DNA of 64,000 nt from Paenibacillus sp. FSL H7-0737 (GCF_000758545.1 NZ_CP009279.1:2604001-2668000), one strand, 5' to 3'; positions 25,818 through 34,455 are shown, counted from the first letter of the stretch. A program made the numbers and translations. The notes: generated by a model not told the origin, from the letters alone.

Positions 25818-27077
25818 ATGAAATTAAGTAAAGAGGAAAAATCATGGATTTTATATGACTGTGGAAATTCGGCGTATTCGATGGCGGTTACAACGGCTTT
25901 ACTGCCTATTGTATTTGGGATGTTTTCGAATGTTAACAACAGCATGGATTTGGGGTATTTTAATTCCATAGCGAGTATTCTGGTGGCCATCCTTAGCCCG
26001 ATTTTAGGGACGATGGCAGATTATAAGGATAAGAAAAAACGCTTCTTCATATTTTTCTCATTGATCGGCGTGATAGCTACTGCTTCGCTGGCTTTCGTTG
26101 CACCTGCGAGTGGGCAGTGGCAGTTATTGATTGTATTTTATATTTTGTCAGTCATAGGATTTGCCGGGGCCAATATTTTTTATGATTCTTTTCTGGTGGA
26201 TGTAACCACGGATGAAAGGATGGATAAGGTATCCTCAAAAGGGTTTGCTTTTGGATATATCGCCAGCGTTATTCCATTCGGTATCAGCCTACTGCTGATT
26301 CTGTTTATGGGGATGGATAAATCAATCGGCTATCAGATTGGATTTATAATCACTGCCCTTTGGTGGGGACTGCTGACCATGCCTATGATCAAGGATGTGC
26401 AGCAAAGATATTACATAGAACCTGAACCCAAACCGGTCATTAATAGCTTTAAAAGACTGGGAGACACGTTTAAAAATGTCAGACAGCATAAAGTAGTATT
26501 TGTATTCTTGATCGCCTACTTTCTCTATATTGATGGGGTAGATACGATTATTAAAATGGTAGTGCCATATGCCACATCGGTACTGGGTGCGGATGCTTTT
26601 GATACCTTTACTTTACTGGGGATCTTATTAGTTATCCAGATCATCGCATTTCCGTGTGCTATCCTGTACGGTAATCTTGCCAAAAAATACTCAGCTAGAA
26701 CAATGATCATCGTGGGGATTTTTACATATATCATTTCTTGTATCGCGGCTTACTTTATTACTTCAGTGTGGCATATATTTATTCTGGGAGCGCTAATTGG
26801 ATCTGCCCAGGGAGGGATTCAAGCGCTTAGCAGATCTTATTATGCGAAGATTATTCCTAAGGAAAAATCCAATGAATTCTTTGGCTTTTACAATATCTTT
26901 GGCAAGTTTGCGGCGATTGTGGGTCCTGCTGTAATGTCATTAACAACTACCCTAACAGGCAACGCTAAATTTAGTATTTTAGCGATTATCCCACTATTTA
27001 TTATTGGATTCTTCGTATTTATAACTTTACCAAAAGAGAAGCTTGAACAAGATGAACCGAAGGGACTTATCCTATGA
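25818..27077 (+). CDS. MFS transporter, UMF1 (Atg22-like) family
   Basis: A 419-residue carrier with twelve membrane segments. The opening SWILYDCGNSAYSMAVTTALLPIVF is the UMF1/Atg22 family signature, and ILGTMADYKDKKKRF is the basic loop between TM2 and TM3. Its stop overlaps the ATG of the following phosphodiesterase/phosphatase-like gene (ATGA), a strong sign that the two work together, perhaps in uptake or recycling of a phosphorylated compound. The actual substrate is unknown. Confidence 0.87.
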   Translation: MKLSKEEKSWILYDCGNSAYSMAVTTALLPIVFGMFSNVNNSMDLGYFNSIASILVAILSPILGTMADYKDKKKRFFIFFSLIGVIATASLAFVAPASGQWQLLIVFYILSVIGFAGANIFYDSFLVDVTTDERMDKVSSKGFAFGYIASVIPFGISLLLILFMGMDKSIGYQIGFIITALWWGLLTMPMIKDVQQRYYIEPEPKPVINSFKRLGDTFKNVRQHKVVFVFLIAYFLYIDGVDTIIKMVVPYATSVLGADAFDTFTLLGILLVIQIIAFPCAILYGNLAKKYSARTMIIVGIFTYIISCIAAYFITSVWHIFILGALIGSAQGGIQALSRSYYAKIIPKEKSNEFFGFYNIFGKFAAIVGPAVMSLTTTLTGNAKFSILAIIPLFIIGFFVFITLPKEKLEQDEPKGLIL

Positions 27078-28378
27078 AGTCAAGCGAAGAACAAACGGCA
27101 ATGGCCAAACATCTGATTGTCATCTCTTACGATGCCTTTTCAGAAGACCAATGGGAAATGGCCAGCCGTCTTCCAAACCTATCGAAATTGATTAAGAACG
27201 GAGCGCATAGTAATCAATTAAAAAGTGTATATCCCACGCTCACTTATGTGGTACACACTACGATAGCAACCGGTGTATATCCAGATAAGCATGGTATCCA
27301 CCATAACAATCCATTTCAGTCGTTTGTGAAGGAAAAGGAGCAAAGCTGGTTCTGGTTCAGAAATGCGATAAAGGTGCCCACGATTTATGATGCTGCGCGC
27401 GAGCATAACATGAGTACCGCAGGAATCCTCTGGCCGGTATCAGGGAAATCCTCAATCCAATATAATATCCCTGAAATCAGAGCCATCAACAACGAAAATC
27501 AGGCACTGAAGGTGTTAAAAAGCGGGAGCCCGTTATATTGCATTGAAATGGAGCTGAAATATGGACGGCTTCGAAAAGGAATTGAACAGCCTTATCTGGA
27601 TGACTTCACGACAAAGTGTGCGATGGAAACGATTAAGCGTAAAAAGCCTAATCTTCTTATGATGCATTTGATTGATCTGGATGACGCCAAGCATGTCTAC
27701 GGTACTGACAGCGATGAAGTGAAGCGGGTAATCACACGTATGGATAAGCGATTAGGTGATGTTATGCAAGCAGTGGATGAAGCCGGGATAAAGGATGACA
27801 CGGTTTTTTTAGTTTTGGGTGACCATGGCCAGTTCAATGTTCGGTATAAAGTGCATTTGAACAACCTTTTGCAGGAAAAAGGGTTGATCTATGAAGAGAA
27901 CGGCGAAATGAAGTGGAGAGCTTACTTTCAGTGTGGGGGCGGATCCGCTTATCTGCATATTAAAGAAGGTGATGAAGAAGCTGAACAATTAGCGTTAGCT
28001 GTTATTCAGGAATATATGGATGATGACGCTTCAGGTATAGAGGAAATATATACTAGAGAGCAGCTGAATCAACTTCATGTGGGCCCATCTACTAAATATA
28101 TGCTTGAAGCTAGGAGAGGCTATTGTTTTGATGAGAGCATGGATGAACCTACGATTGTTGATTTGGACAAACAAGGGATTAAATATGCTACGCATGGCTA
28201 CTCTCCCGATAAAGAGGATTATAGATGCAACTTGGTGATCTCAGGGAATAAGGTGAAAAGTGATTTTCCTATAGGGGATCTCAAAATGGTAGATATAGCT
28301 CCTACGATGGCAAAGATTTTAGGGATTGATTTTAATCCTTGTGACGGAAGACCTTTAGATGAAATTTTCTTGGTATAG
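27074..28378 (+). CDS. Alkaline-phosphatase-superfamily phosphodiesterase (nucleotide pyrophosphatase type)
   Basis: A 434-residue cytoplasmic member of the AP superfamily: metal Asp in VISYDAFSED, nucleophile Thr in SVYPTLTYVVHTTIATGVYP, then DLDDAKHVYG, LGDHGQFN and the late ATHGYSP His, so both metal sites look complete. It would hydrolyse a phosphodiester or phosphomonoester. The start overlaps the stop of the UMF1 transporter by 4 bases. No signal peptide is present, unlike many relatives. Substrate unknown. Confidence 0.85.
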   Translation: MKSSEEQTAMAKHLIVISYDAFSEDQWEMASRLPNLSKLIKNGAHSNQLKSVYPTLTYVVHTTIATGVYPDKHGIHHNNPFQSFVKEKEQSWFWFRNAIKVPTIYDAAREHNMSTAGILWPVSGKSSIQYNIPEIRAINNENQALKVLKSGSPLYCIEMELKYGRLRKGIEQPYLDDFTTKCAMETIKRKKPNLLMMHLIDLDDAKHVYGTDSDEVKRVITRMDKRLGDVMQAVDEAGIKDDTVFLVLGDHGQFNVRYKVHLNNLLQEKGLIYEENGEMKWRAYFQCGGGSAYLHIKEGDEEAEQLALAVIQEYMDDDASGIEEIYTREQLNQLHVGPSTKYMLEARRGYCFDESMDEPTIVDLDKQGIKYATHGYSPDKEDYRCNLVISGNKVKSDFPIGDLKMVDIAPTMAKILGIDFNPCDGRPLDEIFLV

Positions 28379-28462
28379 ATTGAATATATATAAAGTCGGA
28401 ATACTTACTGGAGCTATATCCATATACAATGGAATTAAAATGGAGTAAGAGGAGAATTGGAT

Positions 28463-29545
28463 ATGGATGCTGATATTAGACAAAAAATTCTAAATAAAAA
28501 TGACAGACTAATTAGTATGGTTATTGAACGTGCTAAGAGAGATTTTCCTGATGACATTGCAATCATTGGGCTTACAGGTTCTTTCAGTACCGGAGATTTT
28601 CATGAAAAAAGCGATCTTGATCTAATTATAATTAATAACACGGCCCAAGGCTGGGGAATATCTTCGTGTTTTATTCTTGAGGATGTTGGATACGACATCT
28701 ATTGTACGCCATGGGAAACAAGGATAGAAGATCAAGCGAATCTTGAGAGCCCAATGATTTCGTGTCTGATAGATTTAGAGCTGTTATATTGTGCGAAACC
28801 CGAATATCTGGAAAAGCTAAACTTATATAAACAAAGAGCTCTCGATGCTTTGGCTAAGCCTATAGGGAATGAATGTATTAGTAGAGCGAAAAAGAATATA
28901 GACATAGCAAAAAAAGAATATACGAATACATTACTTTCTGAAGATATCGGAGCAGTGAGGTATGCTTCATGCGAAGTTGTATACAATTCGGTAAATGCTC
29001 TAACACATTTGAACAATACCTATTTTAAAAGGGGACTTAAGAGATATCTGGAGGAAATAGCTACGTATCGTTATGTTCCTGATGATTTTGAAAATATATA
29101 TATGGCTGTGATCGATGCGAAGACAATTATTGAAATCAGAAGTGCATCATATAGATTTTTAGAAAGCGTCAATGATTTATATAATAAAATGTATAAGGAT
29201 TTTGTGATTCAGCCTATCCCTACCTATGATAATCTTGGTGGCACCTTTGAGGAATTATGGTGTAACTGCCGCAATAAGGTTATAGCAAGTGTGGAATTAA
29301 ATGATAAATCTTATGCTTATTATGCAGCCATGGGCATACAAAATTTTCTTGATGAAATGACAGAATCAAGAGGAACAAAAAAGTTTGATATTATGCAGTA
29401 TTTTGATTCAGATCATCTGCATTTATTTAAAGAGCAGTTCCTGCAGGTCATGGATGAATATCTGGAAGAATATAATAAGGTGGGAAGGAAAGTTGAAAGA
29501 TACGATACTTTTGAGGAATTGTATAACGAATACATGAAGGTGTGA
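28463..29545 (+). CDS. Nucleotidyltransferase-fold protein (aminoglycoside-nucleotidyltransferase-like)
   Basis: A 360-residue protein with the pol-beta nucleotidyltransferase motif LTGSFSTGDFHEKSDLDLII (residues ~32-51), giving the GS and DxD catalytic signature, then a long helical C-terminal part. The ATG at 28463 lies 8 bases after AAGAGGAG; a TTG six bases earlier is less likely. Relatives transfer a nucleotide to antibiotics or proteins, or serve as toxin-like MNTs; without a HEPN partner gene nearby a toxin-antitoxin role is not supported. AT-richer than its neighbours, so it may be acquired. Confidence 0.75.
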   Translation: MDADIRQKILNKNDRLISMVIERAKRDFPDDIAIIGLTGSFSTGDFHEKSDLDLIIINNTAQGWGISSCFILEDVGYDIYCTPWETRIEDQANLESPMISCLIDLELLYCAKPEYLEKLNLYKQRALDALAKPIGNECISRAKKNIDIAKKEYTNTLLSEDIGAVRYASCEVVYNSVNALTHLNNTYFKRGLKRYLEEIATYRYVPDDFENIYMAVIDAKTIIEIRSASYRFLESVNDLYNKMYKDFVIQPIPTYDNLGGTFEELWCNCRNKVIASVELNDKSYAYYAAMGIQNFLDEMTESRGTKKFDIMQYFDSDHLHLFKEQFLQVMDEYLEEYNKVGRKVERYDTFEELYNEYMKV

Positions 29546-29557
29546 TAGAGGAGATTA

Positions 29558-29589
29558 CCAGATTACGAATTTTCGTAGTCTGGTTTTTT
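29558..29589 (+). terminator. Terminator after the nucleotidyltransferase gene
   Basis: CCAGATTACGA pairs with TCGTAGTCTGG, followed by six T. Confidence 0.85.
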
Positions 29590-29772
29590 CATTTTTTATG
29601 GAACGATAAGATTATTTTAAGTCATATGGGTAAAATAATAGATATCATACTAGCGGCGTCTGATTTGCCAAAGTGGTGACATTTATTATAGACTGTTTTT
29701 TGTCGGCTTTTGTCCAGTGGATGTTTTTCACTTGCAGTGATATAAAAAACTAATTTGAAGTGGGGAAATGGA

Positions 29773-30648
29773 ATGCATGGAATAAGACAGCATCAAAAAT
29801 CAAATAAGCTGAAGATATTTTCAAAAGTCATATTAATTATTATAGGGGCACTTATAACTTCATATGGCCTGGAATCCGTATTAATACCTAACAATGTTTC
29901 AGATGGTGGTGTAACAGGCCTAAGTATCGTTGGCTCACAGCTGTTTGGATTACCGTTAGGGCTGCTAATTGTTATAATTAACATCCCATTTGTTTGGTTA
30001 GGATATAAGCAAATTGGTAAAAGCTTTGCTATTTATTCCATTATCGGTATTGCCTCACTAGCCATTGGTACAAGCCTAATGCACCATGTGCCAACGATTA
30101 TTGAAGGAGATACATTATTAATTACTGTTGTAGGCGGGATTATCATCGGTTTTGGTATGGGTTTAGCGTTACGTAATGGTGGAGCGTTAGATGGGATCGA
30201 CATGTTGGCTGTATTGCTTTCACGAAAAATACCTTTTGGGACAAGTGATCTAATCTTATTCCTAAACATGTTTGTCTTTATTGTTGTTTCAACTGCATTT
30301 GGTCTACAAGGGGCGATTCTATCTGCACTTGCTTATTTTATTGCTTCTAAAGTGATTCATATCGTTGAGGAAGGTTTGAGCGGATCTAAAACTTTCAAAA
30401 TCATCACCGTTCAACCGGAAATTATGGTGGAAACGATTCGTGACCGATTGGGACGTGGGGCAACCTATACTGATGCATACGGTGGTTACTCCAATGAACA
30501 GTTCAAAGAAATTACCTGTGTAATTAACCGTCTGGAAGAAAGCAAAATCAAGGAAATCATTCATGAAATTGACCCTAACGCTTTTGTTGTAGTATATGAT
30601 GTAGCAGAAGTTAAGGGTGGTAATTTCAAAAAGCATAATATTCACTAA
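29773..30648 (+). CDS. YitT-family membrane protein (DUF161 + DUF2179)
   Basis: About 291 residues. Five or so membrane segments form the YitT domain (start ALITSYGLESVLIPNNVSDGG, later GGIIIGFGMGLALRNGGALDG), followed by a cytoplasmic DUF2179 domain (~210-285, RDRLGRGATYTDAYGGYS). I take ATG 29773, since AAGTGGGG lies ~7 bases upstream, rather than the TTG 18 bases earlier. YitT proteins are widespread in Firmicutes with no settled transport function; DUF2179 may bind a ligand. Confidence 0.88.
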   Translation: MHGIRQHQKSNKLKIFSKVILIIIGALITSYGLESVLIPNNVSDGGVTGLSIVGSQLFGLPLGLLIVIINIPFVWLGYKQIGKSFAIYSIIGIASLAIGTSLMHHVPTIIEGDTLLITVVGGIIIGFGMGLALRNGGALDGIDMLAVLLSRKIPFGTSDLILFLNMFVFIVVSTAFGLQGAILSALAYFIASKVIHIVEEGLSGSKTFKIITVQPEIMVETIRDRLGRGATYTDAYGGYSNEQFKEITCVINRLEESKIKEIIHEIDPNAFVVVYDVAEVKGGNFKKHNIH

Positions 30649-30679
30649 TTAAGATCCTGAAGTGCATCTCCTTAAGTGT

Positions 30680-30716
30680 TTGACAAATGCATAAAATGTA
30701 ACTATTATTGTTGCAT
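30680..30716 (+). promoter_or_regulatory. Promoter and probable autoregulatory operator of the Rrf2 gene
   Basis: A consensus promoter: TTGACA at 30680-30685, 17 bp, TATTAT at 30703-30708. Overlapping it, ATGTAAC (30696-30702) and GTTGCAT (30710-30716) form a 7-7-7 near-perfect inverted repeat centred on the -10, where a repressor would block polymerase. Confidence 0.7.
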
Positions 30717-30770
30717 CTGATTAATGCACTTGTTGCTAGCCCGGTAGTATGGCAAAAGGAGAGATTTATA

Positions 30771-31193
30771 GTGAACATCAGCACCCGATTTGCGGTAGCC
30801 ATTCATATATTAACGTTAATCGACAGTAATAAAGAGGGTAAAAGTACCTCGGAGTGGATAGCTGGTAGTGTGAACACCAACCCTGTAGTTATCCGCCGGC
30901 TAACTAGTATGTTGCAAAAAGCAGGACTGGTAACGGCCCGCCCCGGAGTCGCAGGAGCCTCACTTTCACGTAGTAGCGCTGAGATTACACTACTTCAGAT
31001 TTATAAGGCAGTAAACGCGGTGGAAGAGGATTCGTTGTTCTCAGTTCATGAGCACCCTAATCCCGATTGTCCAGTCGGCAAAAATATAGCCAGCGCCATT
31101 GTACCGGTATTCTCGCTCGCGCAAAAGGCGATGGAGAATGTCCTTCAGGAGGTTACTTTGGAGCAGATTGTGAATGAAATGCCTGAAATATAA
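30771..31193 (+). CDS. Rrf2-family transcriptional regulator (YwnA-like)
   Basis: A 140-residue regulator with the Rrf2 winged helix: start MNISTRFAVAIHILTLID, HTH STSEWIAGSVNTNPVVIRRL, wing VTARPGVAGASLSR. There is a single Cys in HPNPDCPVGK, so it lacks the three-Cys cluster of IscR/NsrR. The GTG start at 30771 follows AAAGGAGA by 8 bases. It resembles Bacillus YwnA, whose gene neighbours ywnB; a YwnB-like oxidoreductase is encoded 5 kb away here at 36352. It probably represses its own promoter. Confidence 0.87.
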   Translation: MNISTRFAVAIHILTLIDSNKEGKSTSEWIAGSVNTNPVVIRRLTSMLQKAGLVTARPGVAGASLSRSSAEITLLQIYKAVNAVEEDSLFSVHEHPNPDCPVGKNIASAIVPVFSLAQKAMENVLQEVTLEQIVNEMPEI

Positions 31194-31217
31194 CCACTCC
31201 ATATCGCAACGTAGAAT

Positions 31218-31258
31218 GAAGACCACAACATGTGCTAACGTGATTGTGGTCTTTTTTT
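31218..31258 (+). terminator. Terminator of the Rrf2 gene
   Basis: AAGACCACAA/TTGTGGTCTT stem followed by seven T. Confidence 0.85.
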
Positions 31259-31428
31259 ATTGGAAACATATCAAGAGGCTCCGAATGGCTCGGGTCAGGA
31301 GAGTAGTGACTTAAAGAAGGGAAGTAGGGCGTAATCATAGAATCTGTATTTAGAAGGCAGAAAACAGATAATACTTCATATAGGGAAACTCTAATATGCT
31401 GAAGTGGAAAATGAACGGAGGATTTACA

Positions 31429-32163
31429 GTGGAACAAATCGCATTAATCTCAGATATTCATGGAAATATCCCGGCTTTGACAGCCGTATTAGAGGATATT
31501 AAGCAGCGTGGAATTAGCAGGATATTTTGCCTAGGTGATATTGTTGGTAAAGGACCAAATTCAGATCTAGCCGCTGATATCATTAAGAACAATTGTGAAA
31601 TCAGTGTTATGGGAAACTGGGATGATTTAATGAATCAGGATGTTGATTTTGAAATGGCCCGGTGGAGTCGGAATTTGTTAGGGAAAGACCGCCTTGCTTA
31701 TTTAGGTACATTACCGTTCTCGATTGAGTTTATGATGAGTGGTAAGTTTATCCGATTATTTCATGCTTCACCGCGAAGCTATTATGAACGGATTCAGCCT
31801 TGGGACGATTATGAGAAGCGGTTATCTATGTTTGGTTGTTCTGATCTCTGCCAGGAGAAGCGACAAGCGGATATCGTAGGCTATGGGGACATTCACAATG
31901 CTTTTATACAACATTTAGAAGGGAAGACTTTATTTAATGTTGGCAGTGTGGGGAATCCTCTAGATGTCACTCAGGCATCTTATGTGATTTTGGAGGGGGA
32001 GTATGGAGGCCTGACAACAGCATCTTTGAATATACAATTTGTAAGAGTTCCTTATGATATTGAGTTAGCCATTCAACAAGCCATAGATGCAGTTATGCCA
32101 GCTACAGAGCCCTATATTCGAGAGCTTAGAACTGCGCAGTATAGAGGGAATGCGCGGGGATAG
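31429..32163 (+). CDS. Metallophosphoesterase (YfcE-type calcineurin-like)
   Basis: A 244-residue cytoplasmic phosphoesterase: SDIHGNIPAL at the N-terminus, LGDIVGKGPNS, VMGNWD (in place of GNHD), a His in LFHASPRSY and GYGDIHNAFIQ near the end, completing the dimetal site. The GTG at 31429 with ACGGAGGA upstream is the natural start; upstream in-frame ATGs have no ribosome site. It leads a run of five closely packed genes. Substrate unknown; relatives hydrolyse phosphodiesters. Confidence 0.87.
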   Translation: MEQIALISDIHGNIPALTAVLEDIKQRGISRIFCLGDIVGKGPNSDLAADIIKNNCEISVMGNWDDLMNQDVDFEMARWSRNLLGKDRLAYLGTLPFSIEFMMSGKFIRLFHASPRSYYERIQPWDDYEKRLSMFGCSDLCQEKRQADIVGYGDIHNAFIQHLEGKTLFNVGSVGNPLDVTQASYVILEGEYGGLTTASLNIQFVRVPYDIELAIQQAIDAVMPATEPYIRELRTAQYRGNARG

Positions 32164-32224
32164 AAGATGAGCTTTCGAGCGGTAACCTTGATTCACAACA
32201 TCAAAAAGTAACGGAGGGAACGAA

Positions 32225-32809
32225 TTGAAGCTTAGTCATGTATTTGAGCAATTCCCTACTTTAGAAACTGAACAACTAACACTGAAAAAAATTGAAGTTA
32301 GTAACCTTGAAGAGGTATTTGGAATTTATAGCAATGATCAAGTGTTTGAGTACTGCGGAATTATTCCGAAACATAATAAAGATACAGTAAAGAATATGAT
32401 CGGACATTTCGAACGTGATTTTAATAAAGGGTTAAGAGTGAAGTGGGGAATTTTCCGTAAAAATAATCCGTACATACTGCTAGGTATCATCGAAGCTATG
32501 GATTTTAATCAAAAAGTGGATATGGTCACGATTGGTTATTTTTTGGCGGAGTCTTATTGGGGAAAAGGGATTGCAACTCAGGCCGTTGAAATGGTGAAAA
32601 AATATTTATTTGAGACGGCAGAGGTCAATCGAATCCAAGCTGAAGTCATGCCTTTTAATGAGCGGTCCAAGCGGGTCCTTTTGAAAAGTGGCTTTATGAA
32701 AGAGGGGACGTTAAGACAAGCCCATGTATGGTCAGGTAAAGGGCTCATTGATTTGGAGATTTACAGCATTCTTGCAGAGGAATACGGAAAGGGAGAAAAC
32801 AGATCCTAG
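32225..32809 (+). CDS. GNAT-family N-acetyltransferase (RimJ/RimL type)
   Basis: A 194-residue acetyltransferase: N-terminal ETEQLTLKKIEVSNLEEVF, substrate strands around MVTIGYFLAES, the acetyl-CoA loop YWGKGIATQAVEMVK (Q/RxxGxG/A-type) and the RimJ-like NRIQAEVMPFNERSKRVLLKSGF. It may acetylate a protein N-terminus or a small amine. TTG start at 32225 with CGGAGGG upstream. It lies within the 31.4-34.3 kb gene run, and its stop nearly touches the S51 peptidase gene. Confidence 0.87.
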   Translation: MKLSHVFEQFPTLETEQLTLKKIEVSNLEEVFGIYSNDQVFEYCGIIPKHNKDTVKNMIGHFERDFNKGLRVKWGIFRKNNPYILLGIIEAMDFNQKVDMVTIGYFLAESYWGKGIATQAVEMVKKYLFETAEVNRIQAEVMPFNERSKRVLLKSGFMKEGTLRQAHVWSGKGLIDLEIYSILAEEYGKGENRS

Positions 32810-32826
32810 TGAAAGTAGGGGAGATT

Positions 32827-33573
32827 ATGGGGACTATCGTGGTAATCGGTGGGGGAGAGCTAATCGATTTAGAAACGCTTGAAATGGATCGTGAAGTTGT
32901 GAAGTTAACCCAGAAAGCTAATCCGAAAGCGTTATTTATTCCAACAGCTAGTAGTGATGCACCAGGTTATTGTGATACGTTCAACAAAGTGTACGGCGAG
33001 ATTCTAGGATGTGAAACAAGTCATTTATTGCTTGTGAGCCAAACCTATACCCATGAAGAAATCGCAGAGTTAATTATATCCGCTGATCTGATTTATGTTG
33101 GTGGTGGTAATACCCGAAAGATGCTGGAGATTTGGAAAAATACCGGCGTAGATGCTCTTCTAAAAGAAGCGTACAACTCGGGGACTATTTTGGCAGGGCT
33201 GAGTGCAGGTTCCATTTGCTGGTTTGAATATGGGCATAGTGACTCTGAAGCGTTCGACGACCAAGGGAACTGGCAGTATATTAAGCTTGAAGCGATGGGG
33301 ATTCTGCCAGGTATTCATTGTCCGCATTATAATGAGAATATTCGGGTTGAGGATTTTTCGCGTATGGTAAAAGACGGAGGTTTGCTCGGAATCGCAGTGG
33401 ATAATAACTGTGCCATCATCTACAAGGATAATGAATATAAGGTGATGTCGACCAGAGAAGAAGCTAAAGCCTACCGTGTGATGGACTCAGAGCAAGGTGT
33501 TGTCGTTACGCAAATCGAAGAACATCCAAGCTACAGACCTCTTCATGAAGTGTACGGTGGAGGTGATCAATGA
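32827..33573 (+). CDS. Peptidase S51 family protein (dipeptidase E-like)
   Basis: A 248-residue protein: glycine-rich start TIVVIGGGEL, DLIYVGGGNTRKML, then the nucleophile elbow AGLSAGSICWF (catalytic Ser), and HCPHYNENIR with a late DNNCAII. This matches the dipeptidase E/cyanophycinase S51 family that cleaves Asp-X dipeptides. ATG 32827 gives the usual family N-terminus and follows TAGGGGAG closely; a GTG at 32809 that overlaps the previous stop is an alternative. The stop overlaps the next ATG (ATGA). Confidence 0.85.
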   Translation: MGTIVVIGGGELIDLETLEMDREVVKLTQKANPKALFIPTASSDAPGYCDTFNKVYGEILGCETSHLLLVSQTYTHEEIAELIISADLIYVGGGNTRKMLEIWKNTGVDALLKEAYNSGTILAGLSAGSICWFEYGHSDSEAFDDQGNWQYIKLEAMGILPGIHCPHYNENIRVEDFSRMVKDGGLLGIAVDNNCAIIYKDNEYKVMSTREEAKAYRVMDSEQGVVVTQIEEHPSYRPLHEVYGGGDQ

Positions 33574-33944
33574 AGTCTAATCAAATCTCAATTATCGTGG
33601 CGAGTCTTATTCTAGGGATTTCATTTATTATTGGATGTTCAATAACTAATGGCGATAAAGAGTTGGTAGTTGATCAAGACCAGACTCCATCCATAGTAAC
33701 GGCAGATAAGCTTTTGATGGATATTAAAGAGACGGCCTTATACTTAAATCTGACTGAAGATCAAGTGATGAATATTATTAAAACGGAGCATGAGAATTTA
33801 AGTAGATCGGGCATTTTTGAAGGGACTATGTTCCCTTATATCAGAGTTGGTAATGAATATCTTTTTAACAAAGACTTATTAACAACATGGGTTTCGGATG
33901 CCTCCTTAAATAGGAGGGTTTATCTAAACCGACAAACGAAATAA
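33570..33944 (+). CDS. Lipoprotein carrying an excisionase-like (HTH_17) domain
   Basis: A 124-residue protein with a lipoprotein signal (ISIIVASLILGISFIIGC, lipobox FIIGC), a short linker, then a ~60-residue domain that reads like the excisionase/MerR-type HTH_17 fold: DIKETALYLNLTEDQVMNII, FPYIRVGNEYLFNKDLLTTW. In DNA-binding relatives this order is helix-turn-helix, beta-hairpin, helix. Being anchored outside the membrane it is unlikely to bind DNA. ATGA overlap with the S51 peptidase gene suggests coupled translation. Function unknown. Confidence 0.7.
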   Translation: MKSNQISIIVASLILGISFIIGCSITNGDKELVVDQDQTPSIVTADKLLMDIKETALYLNLTEDQVMNIIKTEHENLSRSGIFEGTMFPYIRVGNEYLFNKDLLTTWVSDASLNRRVYLNRQTK

Positions 33945-33965
33945 GGTATTAATCGGATAAGGAAG

Positions 33966-34307
33966 GTGCTCTCTATTAAACTACTGTTTGTCTGCAGCCA
34001 GAATCGCTGGCGGAGTTTAACTGCGGAGAAGATATTTCAAGGAATTGATGGTCATGAAGTGAGATCTGCTGGAACAGAGGATCATGCCAGAATCAAACTT
34101 TCTGAAGGGCATGTGGGCTGGGCGGATGTTATTTTTGTGATGGAGAAGAAGCATGTTCGAAGAATTCAAGATAAATTCAGAGACGGAGTAATCGGCAAAA
34201 GAATAATTTGTTTGAATATATCAGATGATTATAAGTATATGGATGAAGACTTAATTGGACTTCTTGAATCCAGTGTATCTGAATATTTACAGGAATGGCA
34301 CTCCTAA
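33966..34307 (+). CDS. Small low-molecular-weight protein tyrosine phosphatase-like protein
   Basis: A protein of about 110 residues. The P-loop LLFVCSQNRWRSLTAE (C-x5-R-S) is intact at the N-terminus, followed by VRSAGTEDHARIKL and VIFVMEKKHVRRI strands. It is shorter than classical LMW-PTPs (~150) and fits the compact bacterial group (COG4551 type). The GTG at 33966 is the nearest accepted start; an ATT at 33975 would have better spacing from GGAAGGTG and give the usual family N-terminus. It is last of the 31.4-34.3 kb run. Confidence 0.8.
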   Translation: MLSIKLLFVCSQNRWRSLTAEKIFQGIDGHEVRSAGTEDHARIKLSEGHVGWADVIFVMEKKHVRRIQDKFRDGVIGKRIICLNISDDYKYMDEDLIGLLESSVSEYLQEWHS

Positions 34308-34325
34308 GGATGAGGTGTTCTTATG

Positions 34326-34365
34326 AATCATGTTTGGCTGTGAATCAGTCAGCATGATTTTTTTG
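34326..34365 (+). terminator. Terminator after the tyrosine phosphatase-like gene
   Basis: AATCATG/CATGATT outer and TGGCTG/CAGTCA inner stem, followed by T7. Confidence 0.8.
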
Positions 34366-34372
34366 TTGGTAA

Positions 34373-34401
34373 TTGACAAACATATAGAAGGTAACTATAC
34401 T
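34373..34401 (+). promoter_or_regulatory. Promoter of the CatE-like gene
   Basis: TTGACA (34373-34378), 17 bp, TATACT (34396-34401); near consensus. Confidence 0.75.
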
Positions 34402-34434
34402 AAAGATAGTTAATTTGTAACTGATCAAGTTACA
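34392..34434. promoter_or_regulatory. Two adjacent palindromic operators at the CatE-like promoter
   Basis: TAACTAT/ATAGTTA with 7-base spacer (34392-34412) covers the -10. Immediately after it comes TGTAACTGATCAAGTTACA (34416-34434), a 7-5-7 perfect inverted repeat at the transcription start. Four GTAACT-type half-sites imply two repressor dimers, consistent with MarR/DUF24-type quinone sensors. Confidence 0.65.
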
Positions 34435-34455
34435 GGAATAGTGGGAGGAAATATA

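Noticed and set aside
28463..29545. MNT-HEPN toxin-antitoxin module
   Set aside because: The nucleotidyltransferase is long (360 residues) and has no HEPN partner gene beside it.
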